Assembly: GCA_001303705.1 (NCBI GenBank)
Contig: LJUI01000036.1
Span: 1 to 18,908, forward strand
DNA length: 18,908 nt
Direction of reading: 5' to 3'
DNA from: a candidate division TA06 bacterium SM23_40
GTDB lineage: Bacteria > LJUI01 > SM1-40
In this document: piece after piece, positions 8,337 to 15,502 of the stretch
Position numbering within the stretch: position 1 is the first letter of the stretch
Layout of the letters: the number at the start of each line of letters is the position of its first letter
Made by a program: the position numbers and the translations under genes
Notes under the pieces: generated by a model
Databases searched by the model: none
The model's input: the letters and a program-made list of their open reading frames with translations, nothing else
Told to the model about the DNA's origin: nothing

Positions 8337-10193
8337 TCAGTACAAATCGCGCAATTTCATCTTGAGTTTCTTCATCTTCCCGTCGCGGAGAATGGTGAAG
8401 CGGTACTCGGTCCCTGCGTCTTCCCGCAGGAGCTCACGGACTGAGATGACCCCCGCAAAGTAGTCCGCACTGATACCGTTGATCGACTCGATGATGTCGC
8501 CTTTCTTGAAACCCGCCTCTGCAGCAGGAGTATCGGGGGAGACGAAATTGACCTCCATATCATCATCTTCCGATAGCCAGATCTGGAGGCCGCTCCTGTC
8601 TCTCGGGGGTGTTCGGTTGAAGTCCGCTCCCTTTTCGACGATGAGCTGCTGGCGTTCGTAATCGAGGTACAGCACGAAGCGCTGAAAGAGTCTATTGCCG
8701 AGGGTGCCAATCGGCTCCGCGTCACCGAATGTCTCCGGACACCTCCCCGGAGGAACGCTGATGAGCGGATCTTTTACCACGAACCCCGCGAATTCTATCG
8801 TCCGAAAGCGCAGGTTCCGCACCGGGAATTCGCCGCCCGCACCGCGGCCCACTCTCTCAATCCCTCTCCGGATGACAACGCCCTCTATGTCGGGAGGAAG
8901 GCAATCGAGATGCACGCCGCCAGCACCGAGATCGACCCTCCATTTACCGGAATATTTACCGTCAACGGTGGTCGCCACAGTGAAGATATTCTCCCTCAGC
9001 GGAGCCTCGAGTACTGTGCCGTCGCCGTGGTACTCAAACCTGTCCGGATGATAGAATGAAAGCTTTTCGTTGGCGTAGTCGACCTTCGTTACGAGTCTCG
9101 ACAGGAAGTCGTACCCGAGAATTCCCGCCACATCCAATCCGAACGCATTGTGGAATAGGTCATGAATATTGAGAGAGGCAACCATCTGTTCGCTGAATTC
9201 TATGCCGGGGATACTGTATGGAGGCAGTGTAGTGAAGGAGATCTCGACCGGGCCTCCCGCGCCCTGGCCCATCAGTCTGCCTTCGGGCTGGAGGCCGAGT
9301 TCGGCAGCAAAGGCTGAGTCGATGACCGATACACTTGCCCCGGTGTCGAGAATCCAGAGCGTCTTTTTGCCGCCGATCGAGACATTCAGGTAGATGTGTT
9401 CCTCAATGTACTGGAACGGGATGTCCTCAGAGCTCCAGCCCTCGGTGAAGGAAAAATCCTGGACATCCTGCTGAGGCGGCTCGAAAAGGGAAGGTTCGAA
9501 CTCCCGGCCAACGTCATAGGTGGCCAGCTGAATCGTCATCGTCTGGCCGACCGGCGCGATCGCGACCTCCATTTTGAATGGGCGATGGACCCCGTTGACC
9601 TGCCGGTAGTCTGAGTAGAGCGTTTCGATTTCCATGTCTGGCTGCAGCTGCAGGGATTTCCTGAGAAACAGGTCTCGGGTATCGAAATACTCATACCGGA
9701 TGTCCTGGTTGATGGTGTTCTCGATCTTGACGAGGTAGCAGTCGTCCGTGCCGACTGTCTCAATGCCTTCAAAGCTCAGAGTGAAGTGCTCTGAGTCCGG
9801 ATTTAGATGGTCGTACATCTCGAGCAAGGTCTCGATCTTCCTTCTCGCAATCGCCGCCTCATCGCGTACGATGGTGAGCTTTCCATTTGTGTCGACCACC
9901 CAGTTGACCTGACCATTGTCCCCCGTAGTCTGCCTGAAGACCTTCAGGTCGAGCTCCTCTCGTCTTCTGGCTGGCGGCTCCATCCACTGTTTAATGGTGC
10001 CCTCCATGCCGGGCATGGTCACCGTCCCCTCGGAATATCTCGTCTCCTCCGCGGCGAGTCTTTCCAGTCCCCCGATAGCCTTGTAGTGCTTGTGGAGGAT
10101 CTCGTACGGATCGGCCAGCCCCTGGCCGAGGGCGGCACCCGCGGTCAGTATGAGGACGATTGGCACTGACAGAATCTGTCCATGGGAACGCAT
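8337..10193 (-). CDS. exported retropepsin-like aspartyl protease with tandem protease folds and C-terminal PDZ domain
   Basis: An exported protein of about 618 residues. Residues 1-23 form a signal peptide with an AALG-type cleavage site. Residues about 25-250 resemble the LolA/outer-membrane lipoprotein-sorting fold (strands such as RYSEGTVTMPGMEG). Then come two retropepsin-like units. The first has the catalytic motif ILDTGAS (Asp283) and the flap/strand partner AGILGYDF. The second has VDLGAG (Asp421) and IGTLGNRLFQRF, with Leu replacing the usual Thr/Ser after the aspartate. A PDZ domain (about 530-610; DTPAAEAGFKKGDIIESING) ends the protein. Together the two units could form one pepsin-like active site within a single chain. 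Periplasmic or surface protease activity is inferred. ATG 10193 follows GGAGG by seven bases. The upstream glycosylase gene ends 68 bases away on the same strand. Confidence 0.85.
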   Translation of the reverse strand: MRSHGQILSVPIVLILTAGAALGQGLADPYEILHKHYKAIGGLERLAAEETRYSEGTVTMPGMEGTIKQWMEPPARRREELDLKVFRQTTGDNGQVNWVVDTNGKLTIVRDEAAIARRKIETLLEMYDHLNPDSEHFTLSFEGIETVGTDDCYLVKIENTINQDIRYEYFDTRDLFLRKSLQLQPDMEIETLYSDYRQVNGVHRPFKMEVAIAPVGQTMTIQLATYDVGREFEPSLFEPPQQDVQDFSFTEGWSSEDIPFQYIEEHIYLNVSIGGKKTLWILDTGASVSVIDSAFAAELGLQPEGRLMGQGAGGPVEISFTTLPPYSIPGIEFSEQMVASLNIHDLFHNAFGLDVAGILGYDFLSRLVTKVDYANEKLSFYHPDRFEYHGDGTVLEAPLRENIFTVATTVDGKYSGKWRVDLGAGGVHLDCLPPDIEGVVIRRGIERVGRGAGGEFPVRNLRFRTIEFAGFVVKDPLISVPPGRCPETFGDAEPIGTLGNRLFQRFVLYLDYERQQLIVEKGADFNRTPPRDRSGLQIWLSEDDDMEVNFVSPDTPAAEAGFKKGDIIESINGISADYFAGVISVRELLREDAGTEYRFTILRDGKMKKLKMKLRDLY

Positions 10194-10261
10194 TCGTTTG
10201 CCTCCTTGTCGATCTGGTGATCGTGATGGTTCGGCGATGTCTCCTTCAAGAATCAGGCCGT

Positions 10262-11092
10262 TCACGGTATGTATACATACCTGCCTTCTGCTACGATCAA
10301 TCCCTCCCGTTCGAGCTGCTCGAGGTTCTTCGTGACCAGTGTCGGGGCGCATTCGATCTCATGGGGCAGTCTATCCCGGGCAATCCGGCGTCTGTCGACA
10401 AGTGATCGAAGGATCTTGCCTCTGATCTGTCGGTTCGAGCCTTCGAACTGCGTCTGTCTCGAGTGGTGTGCGCTTCGACTGCTGGGGTTCGGATGTTCCT
10501 TCTTCAGCGCCGCTCCGTAGTCCATGAGTGCGCAGTACCATATCCGGGGATTGCTGGTGTCGACCGTCTGGGCGACAAGGGGGCGTATCTCGCTGTCCTT
10601 GACGGAGTCTCTTTCAGTGAAGAAATGATGTATGAAGACCGTGCGTATGTTGGTTTCTATCAGGATGGTCGGCTGGTCGAACGCGAACGCACAGATCGCG
10701 TGGGCGGTGGCGACGCCGATCCCCGGGAGAGCAGTGAGCGCCTCTGCATCGGATGGGATCTTTCCGTTGTATTCCGCGGTAAGAGTCTCGGCTATCCGCT
10801 TCAGTGCGAGGGCTCGTCGGTTATATCCCAATCCCTGCCAGACGGCGAGTATCTCGCGCAGCGGGGCGCGTGCGAGGGAGACGATGTCGGGGAATGTGCG
10901 CAGGAACAGATCGTACTTCTCGATTACGCGCGGGACCTGCGTCTGCTGGAGCATCATCTCTGAGACGAGGATCCTGTACGGATCCGTGGACTTCCGCCAC
11001 GGAAGGTCTCGGCCGTGGCGGTTGTAGTGCGCGTACACCACGTTGCGAAACTCTCTGATCTGTCGCTTATTGAGGGCCGGCTGCTGTCTCAT
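10262..11092 (-). CDS. HhH-GPD base-excision glycosylase, MutY/HesB-like, without iron-sulfur cluster
   Basis: A DNA glycosylase-fold protein of 276 residues. Seen: RDLPWRKSTDPYRILVSE with MMLQQTQV (Glu45 matches the catalytic Glu37 of E. coli MutY), the helix-hairpin-helix LPGIG (122-126), and IETNIRTVFIHHFF, where Glu146 occupies the position of the conserved catalytic aspartate (Asp138 in MutY), at the same distance from the hairpin. The four-cysteine [4Fe-4S] loop of MutY is absent. Instead NPSSRSAHHSRQTQFEGS leads into a winged-helix-like C-terminus ending GLIVAEGRYVYIP. This matches proteins often annotated as A/G-specific adenine glycosylase or HesB in clostridia and archaea. Removal of a damaged or mismatched base is likely, but the exact lesion is not known. 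The start ATG has only a weak AGAGAG site. The 3' end contains a 16 bp palindrome. Confidence 0.82.
   Translation of the reverse strand: MRQQPALNKRQIREFRNVVYAHYNRHGRDLPWRKSTDPYRILVSEMMLQQTQVPRVIEKYDLFLRTFPDIVSLARAPLREILAVWQGLGYNRRALALKRIAETLTAEYNGKIPSDAEALTALPGIGVATAHAICAFAFDQPTILIETNIRTVFIHHFFTERDSVKDSEIRPLVAQTVDTSNPRIWYCALMDYGAALKKEHPNPSSRSAHHSRQTQFEGSNRQIRGKILRSLVDRRRIARDRLPHEIECAPTLVTKNLEQLEREGLIVAEGRYVYIP
10266..10281. promoter_or_regulatory. 16 bp perfect palindrome upstream of the retropepsin gene
   Basis: GGTATGTATACATACC is perfectly self-complementary. It covers the last codons of the glycosylase gene and lies 73-88 bases before the retropepsin-PDZ start codon. The position and the TATACAT core would suit a repressor operator over a promoter, with TTGATC upstream on the minus strand but at non-ideal spacing. 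The coding constraint makes a chance 16 bp palindrome less expected, but function is unproven. Confidence 0.35.
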
Positions 11093-11169
11093 TATCGTTT
11101 AAACTCTCTGTAGCACAAGAGCACGGAAACTGCCTCTATATCACTCGTTATGCAGGAGAGGACGGCCTG

Positions 11170-11197
11170 ACGACCAGATCGAGCGCCAGCTGGTCGT
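11170..11197 (-). terminator. hairpin after the MscS gene
   Basis: ACGACCAG (11170-11177) and CTGGTCGT (11190-11197) form a perfect 8 bp stem with a 12-base loop, 22 bases beyond the MscS stop. There is no T-run after it on the minus strand, so it is at best a weak or Rho-assisted terminator, or an mRNA processing or stability element ahead of the glycosylase gene. Confidence 0.25.
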
Positions 11198-11218
11198 GTG
11201 CCTCGGACAGGCGAATGG

Positions 11219-12316
11219 TTATGCGGAGCTGGGCGGGAACGATGGTGCCTTCTCCAGAGGAGCCCGTCCGTCACTGACGTAGAGAGTCTGCGTGGGATAG
11301 GCGAATTCGATACCCTGCTCCTCAAAGGCCTCGTAGATAGCCAGGTTGATCGCCTGCTGGATGTCCATATACAGCCTGTAATCGGGGTCGAGCACGTAGT
11401 AGACGACCTCGAAATTGAGAGAGAAGTCGCCATACTCCTTGAAATGGGCCCGATCGAAGCGCGTCAACTCCAGGGGCTCCACGATCTGCTGTACTATCGA
11501 AGGAATCTCGCGGAGCTTCTCGTGCGGTGTCTGGTAGATTACTCCGAACGAGAAGACGATGCGTCGTTCCGCCATGCGTTTGTAGTTTCTGATCCGGCTG
11601 CTCAGGAGGTCATTATTCGAGAAGATGAGCTGTTCGCCCGAGAGACTGCGGATTCGCGTCGTCTTGAGGCCTATGTGCTCAACGGTTCCGAGATAGGTAT
11701 CGACGATGATGAAATCTCCGATGACGAACGGCTTATCCAGCGATATGGAGAGAGACGCGAAGAGGTCGGCAAGGAGTCCCTGGACGGCCAGTGCGACGGC
11801 GATGCCTCCGACCCCTAAGCTGGCAATGAGCGTGGTCACCTCTACGCCCGGTATGTTGTCGAGGGCGAGAAGTGCGACAATGGAGAAGAGAATGAGCCGG
11901 ACGACAAAGCTGAGCGCTCTGACGGTTGTCACACGCGCCGCATCCTCTTCGATCTGCCGTCGTTGATAACGGGTAACCCAGAACGGGATGATGGCATCCG
12001 CCCACAGCGCGATCTGTATGAGGAGCGCGATAAAGGCCAGTGTGCCGATCCAGACGGGAACCTTTCCGGGGAGGGTGAGCGCAAGGGATCCGGCGTAGGT
12101 GGAGAATATGGCGAGGAGAAAGGAGTTCGTTCTCCGGGAGAGGAGCGTCACTAGCTCGTCCCAGTCGCCGGGGATCCTCCGCACTACGGCAGAGAAGCGA
12201 CGGTGCAGAAGGGTCCGCAGAATACGGAGTGCCGCCAAGGCGGTCAGGGTGATGAGAAGACCGACCAGCCACCGCTGGAGCGTGTTACCGAGATACGTCC
12301 ATTCGAGAAAGTCCAT
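11219..12316 (-). CDS. MscS-family small-conductance mechanosensitive channel
   Basis: An inner-membrane channel of 365 residues that releases solutes when membrane tension rises after osmotic downshock. Predicted helices are at about 15-37, 65-82, 88-112 and 137-153, followed by the pore-lining helix around 160-190 with the Gly/Ala-rich GVGGIAVALAVQGLLADLF. The conserved beta-domain follows (KPFVIGDFIIVD...GTVEHIGLKTTRIRSL and the strand IFSNNDL), then the cytoplasmic alpha-beta vestibule. The two or more extra N-terminal helices place it with the larger YnaI/YbdG-like members rather than E. coli MscS (286 residues, three helices). GAGGAGG stands just before the ATG. A good minus-strand promoter lies about 107 bases upstream. 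Confidence 0.92.
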   Translation of the reverse strand: MDFLEWTYLGNTLQRWLVGLLITLTALAALRILRTLLHRRFSAVVRRIPGDWDELVTLLSRRTNSFLLAIFSTYAGSLALTLPGKVPVWIGTLAFIALLIQIALWADAIIPFWVTRYQRRQIEEDAARVTTVRALSFVVRLILFSIVALLALDNIPGVEVTTLIASLGVGGIAVALAVQGLLADLFASLSISLDKPFVIGDFIIVDTYLGTVEHIGLKTTRIRSLSGEQLIFSNNDLLSSRIRNYKRMAERRIVFSFGVIYQTPHEKLREIPSIVQQIVEPLELTRFDRAHFKEYGDFSLNFEVVYYVLDPDYRLYMDIQQAINLAIYEAFEEQGIEFAYPTQTLYVSDGRAPLEKAPSFPPSSA

Positions 12317-12422
12317 CGTTTCCTCCTCTGCTCGTGCCCTCGACGTGACGAATATCGATCTGGCCTCTGGTGGTCGAGACTCCGCTCAGTCAGGAGCACC
12401 CGGGCATACGTGAGAGGTCACC

Positions 12423-12452
12423 ATTGTATCGCTGCCTGGGCCTGAGAGTCAA
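12423..12452 (-). promoter_or_regulatory. sigma70-like promoter for the MscS gene
   Basis: On the minus strand TTGACT (12452-12447) and TACAAT (12428-12423) are separated by 18 bases, each matching 5 of 6 consensus positions. Transcription would start near 12416, leaving a leader of about 100 bases. It lies just past the terminator hairpin of the preceding minus-strand gene, which fits a new transcription unit starting here. Confidence 0.55.
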
Positions 12453-12483
12453 CGGATTCGAAATCCCGGACGCAGAGCGAGTA

Positions 12484-12526
12484 GAAACGAACCATCTGGT
12501 GTGCTTCGGGTGTGCAGACCAGATGG
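12484..12526 (-). terminator. intrinsic terminator after the first DUF2807 gene
   Basis: CCATCTGGT (12492-12500) and ACCAGATGG (12518-12526) form a perfect 9 bp stem, extended inward by a TGC/GCA pair after one mismatch. On the minus strand the stem is followed by TTCGTTTCT, an imperfect T-run. It lies 78 bases beyond the stop of the minus-strand DUF2807 lipoprotein gene. Confidence 0.5.
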
Positions 12527-12603
12527 GGAAATGGAGGAGCCGTCTGCCGGGGAGAACGAGCGGCGGTGGCGGGCCCAGCGAAAGAGGAGATCGGGATCTG
12601 CCC

Positions 12604-13326
12604 CTATCGGTCTCCGATGCGCCTAACGTCCCCGGAACCGCTCACTGACGTAACTACTCGGGGGCTCCCGTAGTAGTCGACCTCCCCGCTGCCGCTGACG
12701 GCGACGCTCAGGTTTTCGCGGACCCAGACTCTGGCGGAGCCGGAACCACTCACATCGACTGCTGTTGACTGACTCTCCAGTTCCGAGCCACGGTACTCGC
12801 CGGAGCCAGAGATGGCGACCACCTGTCGGGGGACTTCCCCCTCCACATCACACCTGCCCGAGCCAGTGATGTCGGTATGTAGCTCCTCTGCCCTGAGCGA
12901 GCTGATGGTGATGCTACCAGATCCCGATATGGCCAGGCCCAGACGGTCCGTCGCGACGGAGGGCGCTTCAATGCTTCCTGAGCCTGAGACCTCGAGTCCG
13001 ACGATCTCCTTCATGGTGAGGGTATACGTGATCGGCTTCGTCGGTCGGATCGCCGTCCCTCTCTCAGCGCGTCTGAACCCGAGGACGAGTTGACTGTTCT
13101 TCACCTTGGCTTCGATGTAGGGCATGATATTATCTTCAGCCTCGATCGTGAGCGATTCCCTCTCGCCTTGCGTGAGATTCACGGTGCCTGAACCGTTGAG
13201 CGAGATCTTGTTGAAGTTGCTCACATCAGGGGACTCGGTGACGAGGGTTCCTGAGCCGCTGATCACTTTACAGCCTCCTATGAGAAAAGCAGCTGCGACC
13301 AGTGGGATAGCGATGCACTTCATCAT
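12604..13326 (-). CDS. DUF2807 (GIN domain) lipoprotein
   Basis: A 240-residue exported protein. The N-terminus has a hydrophobic stretch ending in a lipobox, LIGGC, so Cys19 would be lipidated and the protein anchored to a membrane. The rest is a DUF2807/GIN domain: repeated short strands with SGSG turns (for example VSGSGSIEAPS, ISGSGSITISS, VSGSGEVDYYG), expected to fold as a right-handed beta-helix-like structure on the cell surface or in the periplasm. Function is unknown; relatives are frequent in Bacteroidetes and may be adhesins or envelope components. The ATG at 13326 (or 13323) follows GGAGGGAG by seven bases. A diverged paralogue lies at 14375-15094, with a YdeI-type gene between them on the same strand. 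Confidence 0.85.
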   Translation of the reverse strand: MMKCIAIPLVAAAFLIGGCKVISGSGTLVTESPDVSNFNKISLNGSGTVNLTQGERESLTIEAEDNIMPYIEAKVKNSQLVLGFRRAERGTAIRPTKPITYTLTMKEIVGLEVSGSGSIEAPSVATDRLGLAISGSGSITISSLRAEELHTDITGSGRCDVEGEVPRQVVAISGSGEYRGSELESQSTAVDVSGSGSARVWVRENLSVAVSGSGEVDYYGSPRVVTSVSGSGDVRRIGDR

Positions 13327-13510
13327 CCGGCATCTCCCTCCTTCGTATGCGCCCGCGTAGCAGACCTCTACTTGGCTGCGTGGGTACGCGGCGGTGGTAC
13401 ATGTGATCTGACCGCGTGGCCTCCATGCATCTCTCCGGTCGTTCACCGCGGGGTGGATCCACCGCCATCTATGAGGTGAGTCTACGGCTGCCCACGGGGC
13501 GGGCCTATCT

Positions 13511-13885
13511 TCACTCATGCGGCGGCTCCGGGGGCTTGTGGAGTCCGAGCACCTTATCCGGCAACAGAACCTTTCCCGCCTTAGTCATCTTTCCGGCACG
13601 CAGCATCCTGAGTGCGCGAGCCAGGTTGGAGTTCGACCAGGTGCTACGCCTCTCCCGCGGCGTGAAGCGACGTGCGAACTTACCTTGGTCTATCGACTTC
13701 AGCTGGCCATCGATCCAGCCGTAGCATATGGCCTCCTCGACAGAGGCGTCATAGGAGATCGATGGTGTGCCCGTCGCTTTCTTGTAGAAGATGAGCCAGA
13801 TCTCGTTCTTGTGGCGGTGGTGGTGAGCAAGCCACCGCCGCCACTCCCTGCGCGACGTCACATAGAGAGTCTCACCTATGTCCAT
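13511..13885 (-). CDS. YdeI/OmpD-associated (COG4430) family protein, short form
   Basis: A cytoplasmic protein of about 124 residues matching the N-terminal domain of the YdeI/OmdA family. Seen: LYVTSRREWRRWLAHHH, EIWLIFYKK, the signature EEAICYGWIDGQ, RRFTPRERRSTWSN, and the following ALRMLRAGKMTKAG. Full-length relatives of about 190 residues carry a second C-terminal domain, which is missing. The frame stops cleanly after KPPEPPHE, and I found no continuation in another frame downstream. Family members have been tied to bacteriocin protection and polymyxin tolerance in enterobacteria, but the biochemical role is unclear. The start at ATG 13885 has only a weak GAGAG site. The next gene on this strand, the DUF2807 lipoprotein, begins 184 bases further on. 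Confidence 0.75.
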   Translation of the reverse strand: MDIGETLYVTSRREWRRWLAHHHRHKNEIWLIFYKKATGTPSISYDASVEEAICYGWIDGQLKSIDQGKFARRFTPRERRSTWSNSNLARALRMLRAGKMTKAGKVLLPDKVLGLHKPPEPPHE

Positions 13886-14374
13886 CGGTTCTCTCAGATG
13901 GTGTGTAACTCCCGGCGATATACGGAGCGCGGGACGCACTCACCCCGGCGAGGCAACTCGCCCGGCGGTCCGCACACAGGATCCATTGATCCGGCCGTTG
14001 CAGAGTCCGCACCCTGCCTATGAGTCAGGCAGTATCGTGTTCGGGAGTCGCGTAGGATACAAATACCACACTGAGGGGAACAGAGTCAACCAGAGAACCG
14101 GGTCTGCACTTCTGCGGAGACGATTGGCTTGATACACCAACGCCCCGCAGATGATGAGTCAGTACGTGGGGCAGGTCGCCTCAACTCATATATCCTCACC
14201 TGCGAGGCGGTGGTGGAAGTGCGGCGATATCTGTCAGTATGCGAAACGAGTTGTGCAGCGTCCTCCTCGACTCATCCCCCTGACATGGTGGCGCCGTATA
14301 TCGATTTACCGGATCGCGCGTTGCCGTACACTCGGACACGGCCGGGAGCGTCCTCCAACCGGAGCAAGCTCAGG
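13886..14374. other. intergenic region between the YdeI-like gene and the second DUF2807 gene
   Basis: These 489 bases hold no ORF with protein-like composition and no tRNA or rRNA that I can recognise. A weak minus-strand promoter candidate is present: TTGACT (14090-14085), an 18-base spacer, then TATTTG (14066-14061). It could drive the YdeI-like and DUF2807 lipoprotein genes with a leader of about 170 bases. No convincing terminator for the upstream DUF2807 gene was found. The octamer TGAGTCAG occurs twice (near 14023 and 14155), without evident meaning. Confidence 0.3.
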
Positions 14375-15094
14375 TCAGCGTCCGAGCTGTGTCAGCCTGC
14401 CGGAGCCCTCCATCACCTGAGCGACGATCGGGCTGCCGTAATAGGCCACTTCGCCTGTTCCGGTCACCGTGGCCGTCAGGTTATCATGTGTGCAGACAGT
14501 GGCACACCCCGTGCCCGTGACCACGACAGTCGTCGTCTCGCTCTCGAGCTCGGGGGCGACATATCTGCCAGAGCCGGAGATGTTGACCGTCTCTATCGGG
14601 GTCTCTCCAGCCACGGCCACGCACCCCGAGCCGCTGATGTCCACCGCCAACCGGTTCGCAGTACACGAGCTGATTGCGATCTTCCCCGGTCCGGAGACGG
14701 CAGCATCGAGAGCCTCGGTCGTGATGGCGGGCGCGTGAATGCGTCCTGGTCCGGAGACGGCCAGCCCGAGGATTTCCCTCATACCCACCTTGAACGTGAC
14801 CGGCTTGGTGGACCGTGTGTCAGTCGGGGACTTATCTGGATGGAATCCCAGGTGAAGTGTGCGGTCCCTCACCTCTACCTCGACGTAGGGCATGATGTTG
14901 TCTTCTGCCACGATGGTGAGAGATTCTTCCTCACCCTGGTCGATGATCACCCTGCCGGTGCCGCTCAACGAGATGCAGTTGAAATCCGCGACCTCGCGGG
15001 ACTCGGTAATGATGTTGCCCGAGCCCTCGGCGGCGACGGCGCCAGTCATCAGCATGAGGGTGAGGGTGCACGTGAGGAGAAGCCTGTGCGTCAT
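14375..15094 (-). CDS. DUF2807 (GIN domain) secreted protein
   Basis: A 239-residue paralogue of the lipoprotein at 12604-13326, sharing blocks such as LTI.AEDNIMPY, SGSG/SGPG turns and YYGSP along the whole length. The N-terminus here is an ordinary signal peptide (hydrophobic core LLLTCTLTLMLM, cleavage after AVAA) without a lipobox cysteine, so the protein should be released into the periplasm or outside rather than anchored. Several turns are SGPG or TGTG instead of SGSG, and there are several extra cysteines (for example SSCTANRL, TVCTHDN). The ATG at 15094 is preferred, with GGAGG eight bases before it. The ATG at 15100 sits too close to that site. Function is unknown. The two paralogues may act together or be regulated differently. 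Confidence 0.83.
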   Translation of the reverse strand: MTHRLLLTCTLTLMLMTGAVAAEGSGNIITESREVADFNCISLSGTGRVIIDQGEEESLTIVAEDNIMPYVEVEVRDRTLHLGFHPDKSPTDTRSTKPVTFKVGMREILGLAVSGPGRIHAPAITTEALDAAVSGPGKIAISSCTANRLAVDISGSGCVAVAGETPIETVNISGSGRYVAPELESETTTVVVTGTGCATVCTHDNLTATVTGTGEVAYYGSPIVAQVMEGSGRLTQLGR

Positions 15095-15441
15095 CGCCAT
15101 TTCCTCCCTCTGTGGTGTGATGGTGAGTGACGTTCTGACCTGGGACCGACGCCGGGGCGTCAGCCCGACAAAGAGCGCATATCTGTCGGGGAGGCACATA
15201 GGAGGGTGTCAGTACTTATACGTCTTGAACGGCGAGATGGTTTCATTAGAATTGCCGAAGGTCAGGCATCAGGGGGGTAAACCGTTGCACGGAGGGTGAC
15301 ATACTCCAGGGGGGGCACCTGTTACCGAGAGGGTGACGTATTCCGGGTGGGCTACCTGTTGCAGAGAGGGCAGCGCGTCGTACGAGGGCGAACCGATTGC
15401 AGGTAGGGATCCCGTCATAGCGACAGACAGGGAAAAAAGGC
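15095..15441. other. divergent intergenic region, left part
   Basis: This is the upstream side of the minus-strand DUF2807 gene and of the plus-strand ABC operon leader. It holds two inverted repeats in the presumed leader of the DUF2807 gene: GACGCC/GGCGTC (15148-15161, 2-base loop) and CCCGACA/TGTCGGG (15164-15190, 13-base loop). The degenerate 36-38 bp direct repeats listed separately follow. No ORF with coding character is seen. I found no convincing minus-strand promoter, although TATAAG occurs on that strand near 15215. Confidence 0.4.
15276..15428 (+). repeat. four degenerate direct repeats of 36-38 bp
   Basis: Four tandem units start near 15276, 15312, 15349 and 15387 (periods 36, 37 and 38). 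They share the pattern GGnnACCnnTTGCA, then nGAGGGnGAC, then GTATTCC-like bases and a G-run. Units one to three are clearest; the fourth is more diverged. A shortened unit may precede them (15253-15277). They end about 15 bases before the -35 element of the ABC-operon promoter, so they could be an array of binding sites. No such unit was noticed elsewhere in the window. Confidence 0.5.
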
Positions 15442-15470
15442 TTGACAGATACCGGCCCATGGGCTAGAGT
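15442..15470 (+). promoter_or_regulatory. strong sigma70-like promoter of the ABC exporter leader
   Basis: TTGACA (15442-15447) and TAGAGT (15465-15470) are separated by 17 bases: a perfect -35 and a 4/6 -10. The spacer contains the perfect 10 bp palindrome GCCCATGGGC (15455-15464), well placed for a repressor or a MerR-like regulator. Transcription should start near 15477, about 310 bases before the ATPase start codon. Confidence 0.65.
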
Positions 15471-15502
15471 TGTGACAAGAGTAGTTAGGGACGTACGCGA
15501 GA

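Noticed and set aside
12440-12480. tRNA-like T-arm around GGATTCGAAATCC
   Set aside because: Only three stem pairs form around the TTC loop, and no acceptor stem, anticodon arm or CCA could be matched on either strand.
13326-13518. Extended N-terminus of the DUF2807 lipoprotein, or the missing C-terminal domain of the YdeI-like protein
   Set aside because: The extension lacks a ribosome site and would bury the lipoprotein signal, and its sequence shows none of the second YdeI domain's pattern.
14129-15130. Long plus-strand open frame (333 codons)
   Set aside because: It is antisense to the DUF2807 gene, which has a signal peptide, ribosome site and family motifs. The plus-strand product is low-complexity, rich in Arg/His/Ser, and has no recognisable motif.
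15276-15428. CRISPR array
   Set aside because: The units are contiguous and degenerate, with no unique spacers, and there are no cas genes nearby.
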